A stretch of 64,000 bases of DNA from Bacillus cereus. GTDB taxonomy: Bacteria; Bacillota; Bacilli; Bacillales; Bacillaceae_G. How positions within the stretch are numbered: the first letter of the stretch is position 1; every line of letters begins with the position of its first letter. The notes below the pieces were generated by a model, which was given only the letters and a program-made list of their open reading frames with translations, was not told where the DNA came from and did not search any database. Positions 1 to 8,481 of the stretch are shown here, in pieces. A program made the translations under genes and the position numbers. The DNA is taken from positions 535,001 through 599,000 of the forward strand of contig NZ_CP089518.1 in assembly GCF_025917685.1 (NCBI RefSeq), given 5' to 3'.

Positions 1-622
<622 letters not shown>

Positions 623-671
623 ATAATATGTAGCAATGTTATCTAGTTTTGAGAGAACATAAAAAAACTTG

Positions 672-699
672 TTGACTTTTAAAGTGGATAAGTTATAAT
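672..699 (+). promoter_or_regulatory. Candidate promoter in the 23S-5S spacer
   Basis: TTGACT at 672-677 and a perfect TATAAT at 694-699 are separated by 16 bp, and a start would fall just before the 5S gene. It resembles a strong rRNA-type promoter and could let 5S and the tRNA array be transcribed apart from 16S-23S. Seen in sequence; activity is inferred. Confidence 0.55.
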
Positions 700-722
700 A
701 ATGATTGTCTCAAAAGAATAAT

Positions 723-839
723 GTCTGGTAATGATGGCAGAGAGGTCACACCCGTTCCCATACCGAACACGGAAGTTAAGCTCTCTAGCGCCGATGGTAG
801 TTGGGACCTTGTCCCTGTGAGAGTAGGACGTTGCCAGGC
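723..839 (+). rRNA. 5S ribosomal RNA
   Basis: This is a full-length 5S rRNA of about 117 nt. Its ends pair (TCTGGTA with TGCCAGGC), and it holds the conserved core CCGAACACGGAAGTTAAG. It sits 100 bp after 23S and 8 bp before the first tRNA, as in Gram-positive rrn-tRNA operons. Confidence 0.96.
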
Positions 840-847
840 AATATTAT

Positions 848-922
848 TCCGCAGTAGCTCAGCGGTAGAGCTATCGGCTGTTAACCGATCGGTCGTAGGT
901 TCGATTCCTACCTGCGGAGCCA
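848..922 (+). tRNA. tRNA-Asn (GTT)
   Basis: A 75-nt cloverleaf with encoded CCA. The anticodon loop CTGTTAA reads GTT. It is the first of fifteen tRNAs following 5S. Confidence 0.95.
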
Positions 923-924
923 TT

Positions 925-1016
925 GGAGAGCTGTCCGAGTTGGCCGAAGGAGCACGATTGGAAATCGTGTATACGTCACAAGCGTATCAAGGGTTCGAAT
1001 CCCTTGCTCTCCGCCA
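925..1016 (+). tRNA. tRNA-Ser (GGA)
   Basis: A 92-nt class II tRNA with a long variable arm, encoded CCA and anticodon GGA. It begins two bases after tRNA-Asn. Confidence 0.95.
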
Positions 1017-1034
1017 TAAGGATTTATAATATTT

Positions 1035-1109
1035 GGCCCGTTGGTCAAGTGGTTAAGACACCGCCCTTTCACGGCGGTAACACGGGTTCGAATCCCGTAC
1101 GGGTCACCA
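1035..1109 (+). tRNA. tRNA-Glu (TTC)
   Basis: A 75-nt cloverleaf with anticodon loop CTTTCAC (TTC), acceptor GGCCCGT paired with ACGGGTC, and encoded CCA. Confidence 0.95.
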
Positions 1110-1113
1110 CTTT

Positions 1114-1189
1114 GGAGGATTAGCTCAGCTGGGAGAGCACCTGCCTTACAAGCAGGGGGTCGGCGGTTCGATCCCGTCATCCTCCACCA
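1114..1189 (+). tRNA. tRNA-Val (TAC)
   Basis: A 76-nt cloverleaf with anticodon loop CTTACAA (TAC), acceptor GGAGGAT paired with ATCCTCC, and encoded CCA. Confidence 0.95.
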
Positions 1190-1215
1190 TATAAATTTTA
1201 TATGAATAGTATTAT

Positions 1216-1292
<77 letters not shown>

Positions 1293-1295
1293 AAT

Positions 1296-1371
1296 GGTCC
1301 CGTGGTGTAGTGGTTAACATGCCTGCCTGTCACGCAGGAGATCGCCGGTTCGACCCCGGTCGGGACCGCCA
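1296..1371 (+). tRNA. tRNA-Asp (GTC)
   Basis: A 76-nt cloverleaf with anticodon loop CTGTCAC (GTC) and encoded CCA. Confidence 0.95.
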
Positions 1372-1380
1372 TTTTAATAA

Positions 1381-1456
<76 letters not shown>

Positions 1457-1474
1457 TTTATCTTAATAAAATAC

Positions 1475-1550
<76 letters not shown>

Positions 1551-1560
1551 TGTAAGTTTC

Positions 1561-1644
1561 GGAGGGGTAGCGAAGTGGCTAAACGCGGCGGACTGTAAAT
1601 CCGCTCCTTCGGGTTCGGCAGTTCGAATCTGCCCCCCTCCACCA
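1561..1644 (+). tRNA. tRNA-Tyr (GTA)
   Basis: An 84-nt class II tRNA with a long variable arm, anticodon loop CTGTAAA (GTA) and encoded CCA. Confidence 0.95.
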
Positions 1645-1651
1645 TTTACAT

Positions 1652-1725
1652 AGGGGCATAGTTTAAAGGTAGAACTGAGGTCTCCAAAACCTCCAGTGTG
1701 GGTTCGATTCCTACTGCCCCTGCCA
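1652..1725 (+). tRNA. tRNA-Trp (CCA)
   Basis: A 74-nt cloverleaf with anticodon loop CTCCAAA (CCA), acceptor AGGGGCA paired with TGCCCCT, and encoded 3' CCA. Confidence 0.95.
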
Positions 1726-1743
1726 AATATATTTACACAACAT

Positions 1744-1820
1744 GGCGGTTGTGGCGAAGTGGTTAACGCACCGGATTGTGGCTCCGGCATTCGTGGGTTC
1801 GATTCCCATCAGTCGCCCCA
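1744..1820 (+). tRNA. tRNA-His (GTG)
   Basis: A 77-nt cloverleaf with anticodon loop TTGTGGC (GTG). It carries the extra 5' G (position -1) opposite C73 that histidyl-tRNA synthetase requires, and encoded CCA. Confidence 0.95.
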
Positions 1821-1883
1821 TTTTTATTTTAAAAATTACAAATAATCTAATTGATACTTACATATAATTAAGTAAGAAATCGA

Positions 1884-1958
1884 TGGGCTATAGCCAAGCG
1901 GTAAGGCAACGGACTTTGACTCCGTCATGCGCTGGTTCGAATCCAGCTAGCCCAGCCA
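1884..1958 (+). tRNA. tRNA-Gln (TTG)
   Basis: A 75-nt cloverleaf with anticodon loop CTTTGAC (TTG), acceptor TGGGCTA paired with TAGCCCA, and encoded CCA. Confidence 0.95.
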
Positions 1959-1963
1959 TTTTT

Positions 1964-2038
1964 GCGGAAGTAGTTCAGTGGTAGAATACAACCTTGCCAA
2001 GGTTGGGGTCGCGGGTTCGAATCCCGTCTTCCGCTCCA
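1964..2038 (+). tRNA. tRNA-Gly (GCC)
   Basis: A 75-nt cloverleaf with anticodon loop TTGCCAA (GCC), acceptor GCGGAAG paired with CTTCCGC, and encoded CCA. It complements tRNA-Gly (TCC) at 7021. Confidence 0.95.
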
Positions 2039-2052
2039 TTAAAATTTCATAT

Positions 2053-2123
<71 letters not shown>

Positions 2124-2133
2124 TTATTATTGT

Positions 2134-2215
2134 GCCGATGTGGCGGAATTGGCAGACGCGCACGACTCAAAATCGTGTTCCTTCGGGAGTGTCGGTTCGA
2201 CCCCGACCATCGGTA
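2134..2215 (+). tRNA. tRNA-Leu (CAA), CCA not encoded
   Basis: An 82-nt class II tRNA with anticodon loop CTCAAAA (CAA) and a variable arm. The 3' flank reads TCA where CCA would be. It is the last of the fifteen tRNAs, and its 3' half plus terminator recur about 950 bp downstream at 3116-3211. Confidence 0.92.
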
Positions 2216-2231
2216 TCATGAACGGCGTAAT

Positions 2232-2266
2232 AAAAAGACTCTACACCAAATGTGTAGAGTCTTTTT
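2232..2266 (+). terminator. Terminator of the rRNA-tRNA operon
   Basis: A 15-bp perfect stem (AAAAAGACTCTACAC and its complement) with a short loop and a T-run, right after tRNA-Leu. Confidence 0.9.
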
Positions 2267-2410
2267 ATGTTTTCATCGCACTACAAAATAGGCACTAATA
2301 GTATGTACGAGCTAGTGTGTTGGTGAAATAGTTATAAATGAATAAGATAAGTATAAAATTTTTCTCTATCAAAGCCCATGTTATACAGTTGAAGCAGACT
2401 GTGAAACACT

Positions 2411-2446
2411 AAAGGGATAAAAATGAACATTCATTTTTATCCCTTT
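2411..2446. terminator. Perfect hairpin, probable terminator of the minus-strand gene
   Basis: A perfect 16-bp inverted repeat (AAAGGGATAAAAATGA and its complement) with a 4-nt loop. It lies just beyond the stop of the minus-strand gene at 2460 and probably ends its transcript. Confidence 0.7.
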
Positions 2447-2459
2447 ATATAATTCCATT

Positions 2460-2780
2460 TTATAGAGAATCTCTCCATCCTGGTGACATGAAGTTAAATC
2501 CGACACCACCAGTAGATATTAGCACATTATCAACTGTTAATTTTGTAATTTCTAAAAACCTCTTTTCAAACTCTTCTCTGTTGTACTTGTACATAGTTGA
2601 GTGGCACGACCACATTGGCGTTGAAGTACTCAACCAGTCCCCTAATCCCTTTAATTCAGGAAACGACTCAAATTGAATTGGTTCATCTAATTTCATGAAT
2701 CTCACTTGATAGATAGTTGGGTTTAGTTTTTCTCCTATCCCTTTAAGACCATGTGCTTTTTTTTCATTTGAATGTGTCAT
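2460..2780 (-). CDS. Hypothetical protein, 106 residues
   Basis: I do not recognise a family. The product is a soluble protein without signal peptide or membrane segment, with three Trp residues and a fairly acidic C-terminal half. An in-frame ATG exists five codons upstream (2795), but GGGGAGAG sits six bases before the ATG at 2780 and nothing suitable precedes the first, so I chose 2780. The gene stands alone, opposite to its neighbours, in the segment between tRNA-Leu (2134-2215) and its 3' duplicate (3116-3168). That suggests cargo of a decayed island. It could also be an ordinary local gene. Confidence 0.6.
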   Translation of the reverse strand: MTHSNEKKAHGLKGIGEKLNPTIYQVRFMKLDEPIQFESFPELKGLGDWLSTSTPMWSCHSTMYKYNREEFEKRFLEITKLTVDNVLISTGGVGFNFMSPGWRDSL

Positions 2781-3115
2781 AATAACTCTCCCCATCCCTC
2801 TTTCAAATTTTTGAATTCCTAAAAAAAATTTCCTATTTTAATTATACAGCAATAGGAAGTAATCAGGGGAAGTTATGGTAACTTTTCCCTTTTCCTTATT
2901 GTTTAGCGAGAAATAAAGTAATAAATGAAATATAATAAATTTAATCAAGGGAGAAATGAAAGTAAAAAGTATCAGTTATTTATTGTGATTCCATTTTGGC
3001 TCCGTTTCATTTTAATTTATCATGTTTAAAGAAGCTCAAAATTTTTAAAATGCTTTAAAATAAAGGATTTTAAGGGGAGCACTCTATATAACTATATAAA
3101 TGTCACCTAAAAAGG

Positions 3116-3168
3116 CTCAAAATCGTGTTCCTTTGAGAGTGTCGGTTCGACCCCGACCAACGGGGTAT
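3116..3168 (+). repeat. Second copy of the tRNA-Leu 3' half
   Basis: Positions 3116-3159 match 2166-2209 inside tRNA-Leu at 42 of 44 bases, from the anticodon loop through the T-arm. Similarity continues loosely to about 3168 and into a related terminator. No 5' half of a tRNA precedes it, so it is not functional. The arrangement is what integration at a tRNA 3' end leaves; a decayed second tRNA-Leu gene is the alternative. Confidence 0.85.
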
Positions 3169-3177
3169 CGACGATGT

Positions 3178-3211
3178 AAAAAGACTCTAACAGAAATGTT
3201 AGAGTCTTTTT
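3178..3211 (+). terminator. Terminator after the tRNA-Leu fragment
   Basis: A 15-bp stem (AAAAAGACTCTAACA and its complement) with a T-run. It is nearly the same as the terminator at 2232-2266, so the duplication included it. Confidence 0.85.
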
Positions 3212-3430
3212 TGTTAAATTATGCTATGTGATTATAAAATTCGTAATAAACTTAGGAATTCATGTATAATATAACTTGTCGAAAGAACAAAATGATAGTG
3301 ATTTATATTATGTCTGTAATATGAATCAAAAATGAACTTTTTATATTTCTTTTAAAAATGTGTTGAATACACATTATATTTTATATTAATATTTTTATGT
3401 AGATTTAAAACGGGAAAGAGAGTGGAAAGT

Positions 3431-4150
3431 ATGGGCCGTAAATGGAACAATATTAAAGATAAAAAAGCATCAAAAGATGCAAATACAAGCCGTATATACG
3501 CGAAATTTGGACGTGAAATTTATGTGGCAGCAAAACAAGGTGAGCCAGATCCAGAATCAAATCAAACACTAAGAGTCGTATTAGAGCGTGCGAAAACATA
3601 CAACGTGCCAAGAACAATTATTGATCGTGCGATTGAAAAGGCAAAAGGCGGTTCAGAAGAAAATTATGACGAGCTTCGTTATGAAGGCTTTGGACCAAAT
3701 GGATCTATGGTAATTGTAGATACACTGACAAATAACGTAAACCGTACTGCAGCAGATGTACGAGCTGCATTTAGCAAAAACAGTGGTAACATGGGCGTAA
3801 ACGGTTCTGTAGCTTACATGTTTGATGCGACAGCTGTTATTGGTCTTGAAGGTAAAACATCAGATGAAGTTCTTGAAATTTTAATGGAAGCAGATGTAGA
3901 TGCACGTGACATTCTAGAAGAAGAAGATTCTGTTATCGTTTATGCTGAACCTGATCAATTCCATTCAGTGCAATCTGCACTTAAAGATGCTGGTGTTGAA
4001 GAATTTACAGTTGCAGAATTAACAATGCTTGCACAAAATGATGTAGAACTTCCTGAAGATGCTCAAGCACAATTTGAAAAAATGGTTGATGCATTAGAAG
4101 ATTTAGAAGATGTACAGCAAGTTTACCACAACGTAGACTTAGGAGAATAA
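3431..4150 (+). CDS. yebC: YebC/PmpR-family regulatory protein
   Basis: The 239-residue product matches the YebC/PmpR family in full. It has the N-terminal [11 protein letters not shown] segment, the basic stretch [19 protein letters not shown], the RYEGFGPNG motif near residue 89, and the acidic C-terminal domain. The family is cytoplasmic; members act as DNA-binding transcription regulators, and some have been linked to translation of proline-rich proteins. An in-frame GTG lies three codons upstream, but the conserved family N-terminus begins MGRKW, so I chose the ATG at 3431. It is a single gene closed by a terminator at 4159. Its targets cannot be read from the sequence. Confidence 0.9.
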   Translation: MGRKWNNIKDKKASKDANTSRIYAKFGREIYVAAKQGEPDPESNQTLRVVLERAKTYNVPRTIIDRAIEKAKGGSEENYDELRYEGFGPNGSMVIVDTLTNNVNRTAADVRAAFSKNSGNMGVNGSVAYMFDATAVIGLEGKTSDEVLEILMEADVDARDILEEEDSVIVYAEPDQFHSVQSALKDAGVEEFTVAELTMLAQNDVELPEDAQAQFEKMVDALEDLEDVQQVYHNVDLGE

Positions 4151-4158
4151 TAAGACAG

Positions 4159-4193
4159 AAGATCCTTTCGTTTAACGAATAGGGTCTTTTTTT
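4159..4193 (+). terminator. Terminator after yebC
   Basis: An imperfect hairpin (AAGATCCTTTCGTT with AACGAATAGGGTCTT) followed by eight T. Confidence 0.8.
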
Positions 4194-4298
4194 TGTGAAG
4201 TTAATTAAGATGATGAATTATTAAAGGTGTATTGTTGTAGGTAGGGAATATGGTTATAGATTGTACATGAAATAATTGTATTTCTAGGAGGCATTTCT

Positions 4299-4760
4299 AT
4301 GGAGCATAAAACACCAAAGCATATTGTTGCTGTATCAGGTTATTTAACAAATGAGAAGAATGAAGTACTTTTAACAAAGGTGCACTGGCGAGCTGATACG
4401 TGGGAAATGCCTGGAGGCCAGGTAGAAGAAGGAGAAGCCCTCGATCAAGCTGTTTGTAGAGAGATAATGGAGGAAACGGGCTTAACGGTGAAGCCAATTG
4501 GAATTACAGGAGTGTATTATAACGCTTCTATGCATATTTTAGCTGTTGTCTTTAAAGTAGCATATGTTAGTGGTGAAATAAAAATTCAACCTGAAGAAAT
4601 AAAAGAAGCCAAATTTGTTGCTTTAAACGAAGAAAATATTGATGAGTATATAACGCGTCCGCATATGAAATCAAGGACACTCGATGCGATGAAAGCAACG
4701 CAGTTCATTCCATACGAAACATGGGAAGTGCAGCCATATAATCTTATAGGAAGATTGTAA
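4299..4760 (+). CDS. Nudix hydrolase
   Basis: The 153-residue single-domain protein carries a complete Nudix box at residues 40-62: G40, five residues, E46, seven residues, then REIMEETGL. The REx2EE core that binds divalent metal is intact. Such enzymes cleave nucleoside diphosphates linked to another group; the substrate cannot be predicted here. The short C-terminal half is typical of ADP-ribose or (d)NTP pyrophosphatases. AGGAGG lies 7 bases before the ATG. It is monocistronic, between terminators. Confidence 0.88.
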   Translation: MEHKTPKHIVAVSGYLTNEKNEVLLTKVHWRADTWEMPGGQVEEGEALDQAVCREIMEETGLTVKPIGITGVYYNASMHILAVVFKVAYVSGEIKIQPEEIKEAKFVALNEENIDEYITRPHMKSRTLDAMKATQFIPYETWEVQPYNLIGRL

Positions 4761-4765
4761 CGTTT

Positions 4766-4808
4766 AGGTTAGTTATTTGAGGACACCTCAAATTGCTAAC
4801 CTTTTCTT
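4766..4808 (+). terminator. Terminator after the Nudix gene
   Basis: A hairpin built on AGGTTAG...CTAACCT with an inner TTTGAGG/CCTCAAA stem, followed by TTTCTTT. Confidence 0.75.
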
Positions 4809-5182
4809 TATGTATACTGTTTCAGAAAAAGGTCACAATAATAAAGTGTGGGCTATTAATGAGTGGGAGAAGTTGTATTGTCAGCCAATAGTGAGACAGT
4901 ATGATAGCTAGTATTGATTTTAGGAACGTTTGTTCTGTATAATAGTGATATATCGTATATACTTAGATTGCTAGATGTTTAAAAGTATAAATTTATAAAT
5001 GATATAATAAAAGAATAAAGTTAAATTAAGCTTTTTTATGAAGATAGTTATGGAGGTCTTAATTCTTTTTCTGTTACTAATTATTAAGGAGAGTCCTACT
5101 GCCTGCCTATAAATAATGTATATTCAACATTTCATATGAATAGTAGATAAAAAAGGACTGTGATACAATACATTTTTACACC
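4809..5182. other. Gene-free stretch
   Basis: This AT-rich stretch holds no open frame with a ribosome binding site on either strand. I see no recognisable element until the promoter module at 5183. Confidence 0.5.
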
Positions 5183-5246
5183 TTACAATGTTGTAAGGTA
5201 CGTGTAAGAGAAATCGATGGGATATTCTTTTACAACAATGTATTCT
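5183..5246 (+). promoter_or_regulatory. Promoter module, copy D (before the transglycosylase)
   Basis: The 64-bp module starts with TTACAATGTTGTAA (5183-5196) and ends with a -10-like TATTCT (5241-5246), exactly 44 bp apart. TGTAAG-N5-TGTAAG (5192-5208) overlaps the palindrome, and TCGAT lies at 5214-5218. The same spacings occur at 37493, 48438 and 55342. The hexamer pair resembles the WalR consensus TGTWAH-N5-TGTWAH. A further near copy of the palindrome (TTACAACAATGTAT) lies at 5230-5243. Confidence 0.6.
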
Positions 5247-5290
5247 TAAGTTAAGAGTTATATATGCTGTGTGGAAAAGAGGTGTTCGAG

Positions 5291-6067
5291 ATGAAAGAAC
5301 GAGTATTATCTAGAGTGAACTATCATCAAAAAGTTGCATTAAATCCATTAACTAAATTTCTTTATAAAGCCATTATATTATTATTATTGTTAAGTTTTGC
5401 ATTATTATTCGTTGGAAATGTAATGATTGAGCGAAGTGATATTAGTAAATTACATGTACCTGCTAATTTAGAGGTGCCAGAATCATTAACACACGCATTT
5501 ATTGCGACAGAAGATAAAAGATTTTATCATCATAACGGTTTAGACTATATAGCGATTATCAGGGCGTCTATTGAGAATATAAAAGCTGGTGGTGTTGTGC
5601 AAGGAGGAAGCACGATTACACAGCAGTTATCTAAAAATGCTTTCTTATCTAATGAACGTACATTTTCTCGGAAGTGGAAAGAAATTTTTTATACGAAAAA
5701 GATTGAACGTACATTCACAAAGGATGAGATATTAAAATTGTATGTAAGTAATATTTACTACGGAGAAGGCGCATGGGGGATTGAAAAAGCAGCAAACCTT
5801 TACTTCGGTAAAAAAGTGAATCAATTAACACTGGCTGAAAGTGCAATGATGGCTGCTGTAGTAAAAGCACCGGCTTATTACTCACCTGCACAAAATTATG
5901 ATAAAGCAGTTGAGAGACGGAATGTAGTTTTAAGGTTAATGGAGAAAGAAGGGTATATAAATCATGATGAATATGTGCAAGCAGTTAGCGAGAAACTAGT
6001 AATTCGTCATGATATAAAAATAGAGCAATCAATGTTAAATAGTGCGCGTAAAAAAGCAGTAAGTTAA
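5291..6067 (+). CDS. Monofunctional peptidoglycan glycosyltransferase (GT51)
   Basis: The enzyme polymerises lipid II into glycan strands at the outer face of the membrane. A cytoplasmic basic N-terminus is followed by one membrane segment (about 25-43) and then the GT51 domain. Visible motifs are EDKRFYHHNG with catalytic Glu74, QGGSTITQQLSKN (104-116), KxxEIFYTKKIE with the second conserved Glu, and YYGEGAWGIEKAANLYFGK. There is no transpeptidase domain, so at 258 residues it is of the monofunctional type rather than a bifunctional PBP. GAGGTG six bases before ATG 5291 favours this start over ATG 5264. The module at 5183-5246 is its likely promoter. Confidence 0.9.
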   Translation: MKERVLSRVNYHQKVALNPLTKFLYKAIILLLLLSFALLFVGNVMIERSDISKLHVPANLEVPESLTHAFIATEDKRFYHHNGLDYIAIIRASIENIKAGGVVQGGSTITQQLSKNAFLSNERTFSRKWKEIFYTKKIERTFTKDEILKLYVSNIYYGEGAWGIEKAANLYFGKKVNQLTLAESAMMAAVVKAPAYYSPAQNYDKAVERRNVVLRLMEKEGYINHDEYVQAVSEKLVIRHDIKIEQSMLNSARKKAVS

Positions 6068-6068
6068 G

Positions 6069-6097
6069 AGAAGTTCCTACAGAGGAGCTTCTTTTTT
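6069..6097 (+). terminator. Terminator after the transglycosylase
   Basis: GAAGTTCCT pairs with AGGAGCTTC around a short loop, followed by seven T. Confidence 0.85.
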
Positions 6098-6254
6098 TGA
6101 ATAAATTGTGACAAATTGTGACACAATATCGTCACAATTATTGTGTTTTTGTAATTTATGTGAGCGTGTTCATTGCGTGACGTATATAAGTGTTGATATT
6201 ATGTGTATTGTGTACAATGCTGTATACAGAATATGAATTTAAAGAGGAATGTAT

Positions 6255-6905
6255 ATGAAATCAAATAAACTCATGGTTCTTGGTGTAGTTTTTTCTATCG
6301 CAGTATTGATTGTAATTGGAACAATTGCGTATAGCATCATAAATGACAAGAAAGATAAAGGGAATGAGATGTTTGCTTATTCTACGCAACAATCTCTAGG
6401 GAAAGATGATGCCCCAGTTAAGGTAGTTGAGTTTGGAGACTTTAAATGTCCAGCTTGTCGTACTTGGGATGTAACAGCATTACCACGATTAAAAGAAGAG
6501 TATATTGATAAAGGTAAAGTGCAGTTATATTTTATTAACTTCCCGTTTATCGGAAAAGACTCTGATTTAGGTGCAGCCGCTGGTGAAGCGATTTATAAAC
6601 AAGATCAAGATTCATTCTGGATTTTCTATGATGAGATTTATCAAAATCAAAAGAAAGATACGGAAGAATGGATTACAGAAGAATTACTTCTTAATATTGT
6701 GAAAGAAAAGCTTCCGAAAATTAATGTAGAACAGTTTAAAAAAGATTTACACAGTAAAGAAATGAAAGACAAAGTACGTAAAGATTCAGATCGTGCTCAA
6801 AAATTAAAAGTTCAAGGTGCTCCTTCAGTATATGTAAATGGAAATCTTGCAAACCCTGATTTCGATAGTATGAAGAAGGCAATTGATAAAGAATTGAAAA
6901 AGTGA
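6255..6905 (+). CDS. Membrane-anchored DsbA-like thiol-disulfide oxidoreductase (BdbD type)
   Basis: The 216-residue protein has an N-terminal membrane anchor (about 6-29) and an extracytoplasmic thioredoxin-fold DsbA domain with active site C65-P-A-C68. The cis-Pro loop QGAPSVYVNG is present near the end. The role is formation of disulfides in exported proteins. In B. subtilis, BdbD works with the membrane quinone reductase BdbC; no bdbC-like gene lies next to it here, so the recycling partner must be elsewhere. The ATG at 6255 is 7 bases after AGAGGA; the one at 6249 is too close. It is a single gene with its own terminator. Confidence 0.88.
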   Translation: MKSNKLMVLGVVFSIAVLIVIGTIAYSIINDKKDKGNEMFAYSTQQSLGKDDAPVKVVEFGDFKCPACRTWDVTALPRLKEEYIDKGKVQLYFINFPFIGKDSDLGAAAGEAIYKQDQDSFWIFYDEIYQNQKKDTEEWITEELLLNIVKEKLPKINVEQFKKDLHSKEMKDKVRKDSDRAQKLKVQGAPSVYVNGNLANPDFDSMKKAIDKELKK

Positions 6906-6926
6906 TGAGTTATCTCATCACTTTTT
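6896..6926 (+). terminator. Terminator after the DsbA-like gene
   Basis: A perfect hairpin, AAAAAGTGATGAG paired with CTCATCACTTTTT, overlapping the stop codon. Confidence 0.88.
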
Positions 6927-7020
6927 CGACTTTTTTCGATAAAATTCTTGCTTCGTATTTTTTTACATGCTATACTACTTTACATAAGTTATTTTAATAT
7001 CTTATATTTATTTCATATTT

Positions 7021-7094
7021 GCGGGTGTAGTTTAGTGGTAAAACAAGAGCCTTCCAAGCTCTGGTCGAGAGTTCGATTCTCTTCACCCGCTCCA
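7021..7094 (+). tRNA. tRNA-Gly (TCC)
   Basis: A 74-nt cloverleaf outside the array, with anticodon loop CTTCCAA (TCC), acceptor GCGGGTG paired with CACCCGC, and encoded CCA. Confidence 0.94.
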
Positions 7095-7129
7095 AATTTT
7101 ATTTAATGTTTTTCTAATAAATTGTGATC

Positions 7130-7174
7130 AACGCAGTGTTTCGTTTCTAAGATAAACGAGGCATTGCGTTTTTT
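7130..7174 (+). terminator. Terminator of tRNA-Gly
   Basis: A hairpin with AACGCA/TGCGTT at its base and CGTTT/AAACG above, followed by a T-run. Confidence 0.75.
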
Positions 7175-7294
7175 AATGTTTGAAAAGCGTAATTGTATGC
7201 GAAAATAGAAGTAAAGAATAGTATTCCAAAAGTGAATTACTAACCAATATAGTCGTTACATAAGGGATGGATTCATCGGAGGAGGCGATAAAGA

Positions 7295-8437
7295 ATGGAT
7301 TTTGAACAATTAAAGCAAGAAGTAATTGCGTATAGTAAAACGATTGGTATAGATAAAATAGGGTTTGCTAGTGCATCACCATTTGAGGAATTAAAGCAAC
7401 GATTAATCCAGCAGCAACAATTAAATTATCAGTCTGGATTCGAAGAGCCTGATATAGAGAAGAGAACGAATCCACAGCTTTTACTACCTGGTGCAAAATC
7501 AATCATTGCGATTGCTTTAGCGTACCCTTCAAAATTAAAAAATGCACCATTAAGTAAGCGTGGAGAGCGCCGAGGGATTTTTTGTCGTGCTTCGTGGGGA
7601 CAAGATTATCATCTCGTTTTACGAGATCGTTTGCAAAAGTTAGAGGCGTATTTAATCGAGAAACTTCCGGATATAGAAGTGAAATCAATGGTCGATACAG
7701 GTGAACTAAGTGATCGAGCTGTATCAGAGCGTGCCGGTATTGGATGGAGTGGTAAGAACTGCGCTATTATTACGCCGGAATTTGGTTCGTATGTATACTT
7801 AGGAGAAATGATTACGAACATCCCATTCCCTCCGGATCAGCCAATAGAAGATCAATGTGGAAGTTGTACGAAATGTATTGATATTTGTCCTACAGGTGCT
7901 TTAGTACAGGGAGGACAGTTAGACTCGAAGAAATGTATCGCATTTTTAACACAGACAAAAGGGTTTCTGCCTGAAGAATATCGCGATAAAATAGGAAACC
8001 GTATATATGGATGTGATACATGTCAGACGGTTTGTCCAAAAAATAAAGGAATGGATTTCCACAATCATCCTGAAATGGAGCCTGACCCTGAGTTAGTTAA
8101 ACCGTTATTAACACCACTTTTAACAATTAGTAATCGTGATTTTAAAGAGAAGTATGGAATTATGTCTGGTTCATGGAGAGGTAAAAAGCCATTGCAACGA
8201 AATGCTATTTTAGCACTTGCACATTTTAAAGAAACAGCAGCAATTCCTGATTTAATCGGTGTTATGAAAGATGACCCAAGGCCAGTACTTCGCGGAACAG
8301 CAGCATGGGCACTTGGGAAAATTGGCGGAGATGGAGTAGGCGAAGCAATTGAAAAAGCGATGGAACGTGAGAAAGATGAAGAGGCTCTTCATGAAATGAA
8401 TCGTGGACTTGAATTGTTAGCGCAGAAAAAAGAGTAG
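7295..8437 (+). CDS. queG: Epoxyqueuosine reductase QueG
   Basis: QueG reduces epoxyqueuosine to queuosine in tRNA, using cobalamin and two [4Fe-4S] clusters. The first cluster motif is C188-x2-C191-x2-C194-x3-C198; the second uses C240-x2-C243-x3-C247 with C214. The conserved segment DTGELSDRAVSERAGIGW lies at about 132-150. The C-terminal 90 residues form HEAT-like helical repeats (PDLIGVMKDDPRPVLRGTAAW). At 380 residues the length is normal for the family. GGAGGAGG precedes the ATG by about 9 bases. The amidase gene follows after 44 bp and may be cotranscribed. Confidence 0.93.
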   Translation: MDFEQLKQEVIAYSKTIGIDKIGFASASPFEELKQRLIQQQQLNYQSGFEEPDIEKRTNPQLLLPGAKSIIAIALAYPSKLKNAPLSKRGERRGIFCRASWGQDYHLVLRDRLQKLEAYLIEKLPDIEVKSMVDTGELSDRAVSERAGIGWSGKNCAIITPEFGSYVYLGEMITNIPFPPDQPIEDQCGSCTKCIDICPTGALVQGGQLDSKKCIAFLTQTKGFLPEEYRDKIGNRIYGCDTCQTVCPKNKGMDFHNHPEMEPDPELVKPLLTPLLTISNRDFKEKYGIMSGSWRGKKPLQRNAILALAHFKETAAIPDLIGVMKDDPRPVLRGTAAWALGKIGGDGVGEAIEKAMEREKDEEALHEMNRGLELLAQKKE

Positions 8438-8481
8438 ATAATATTTCCCTTTTTCATATTGTAATATGGGAGGGAGACGAA

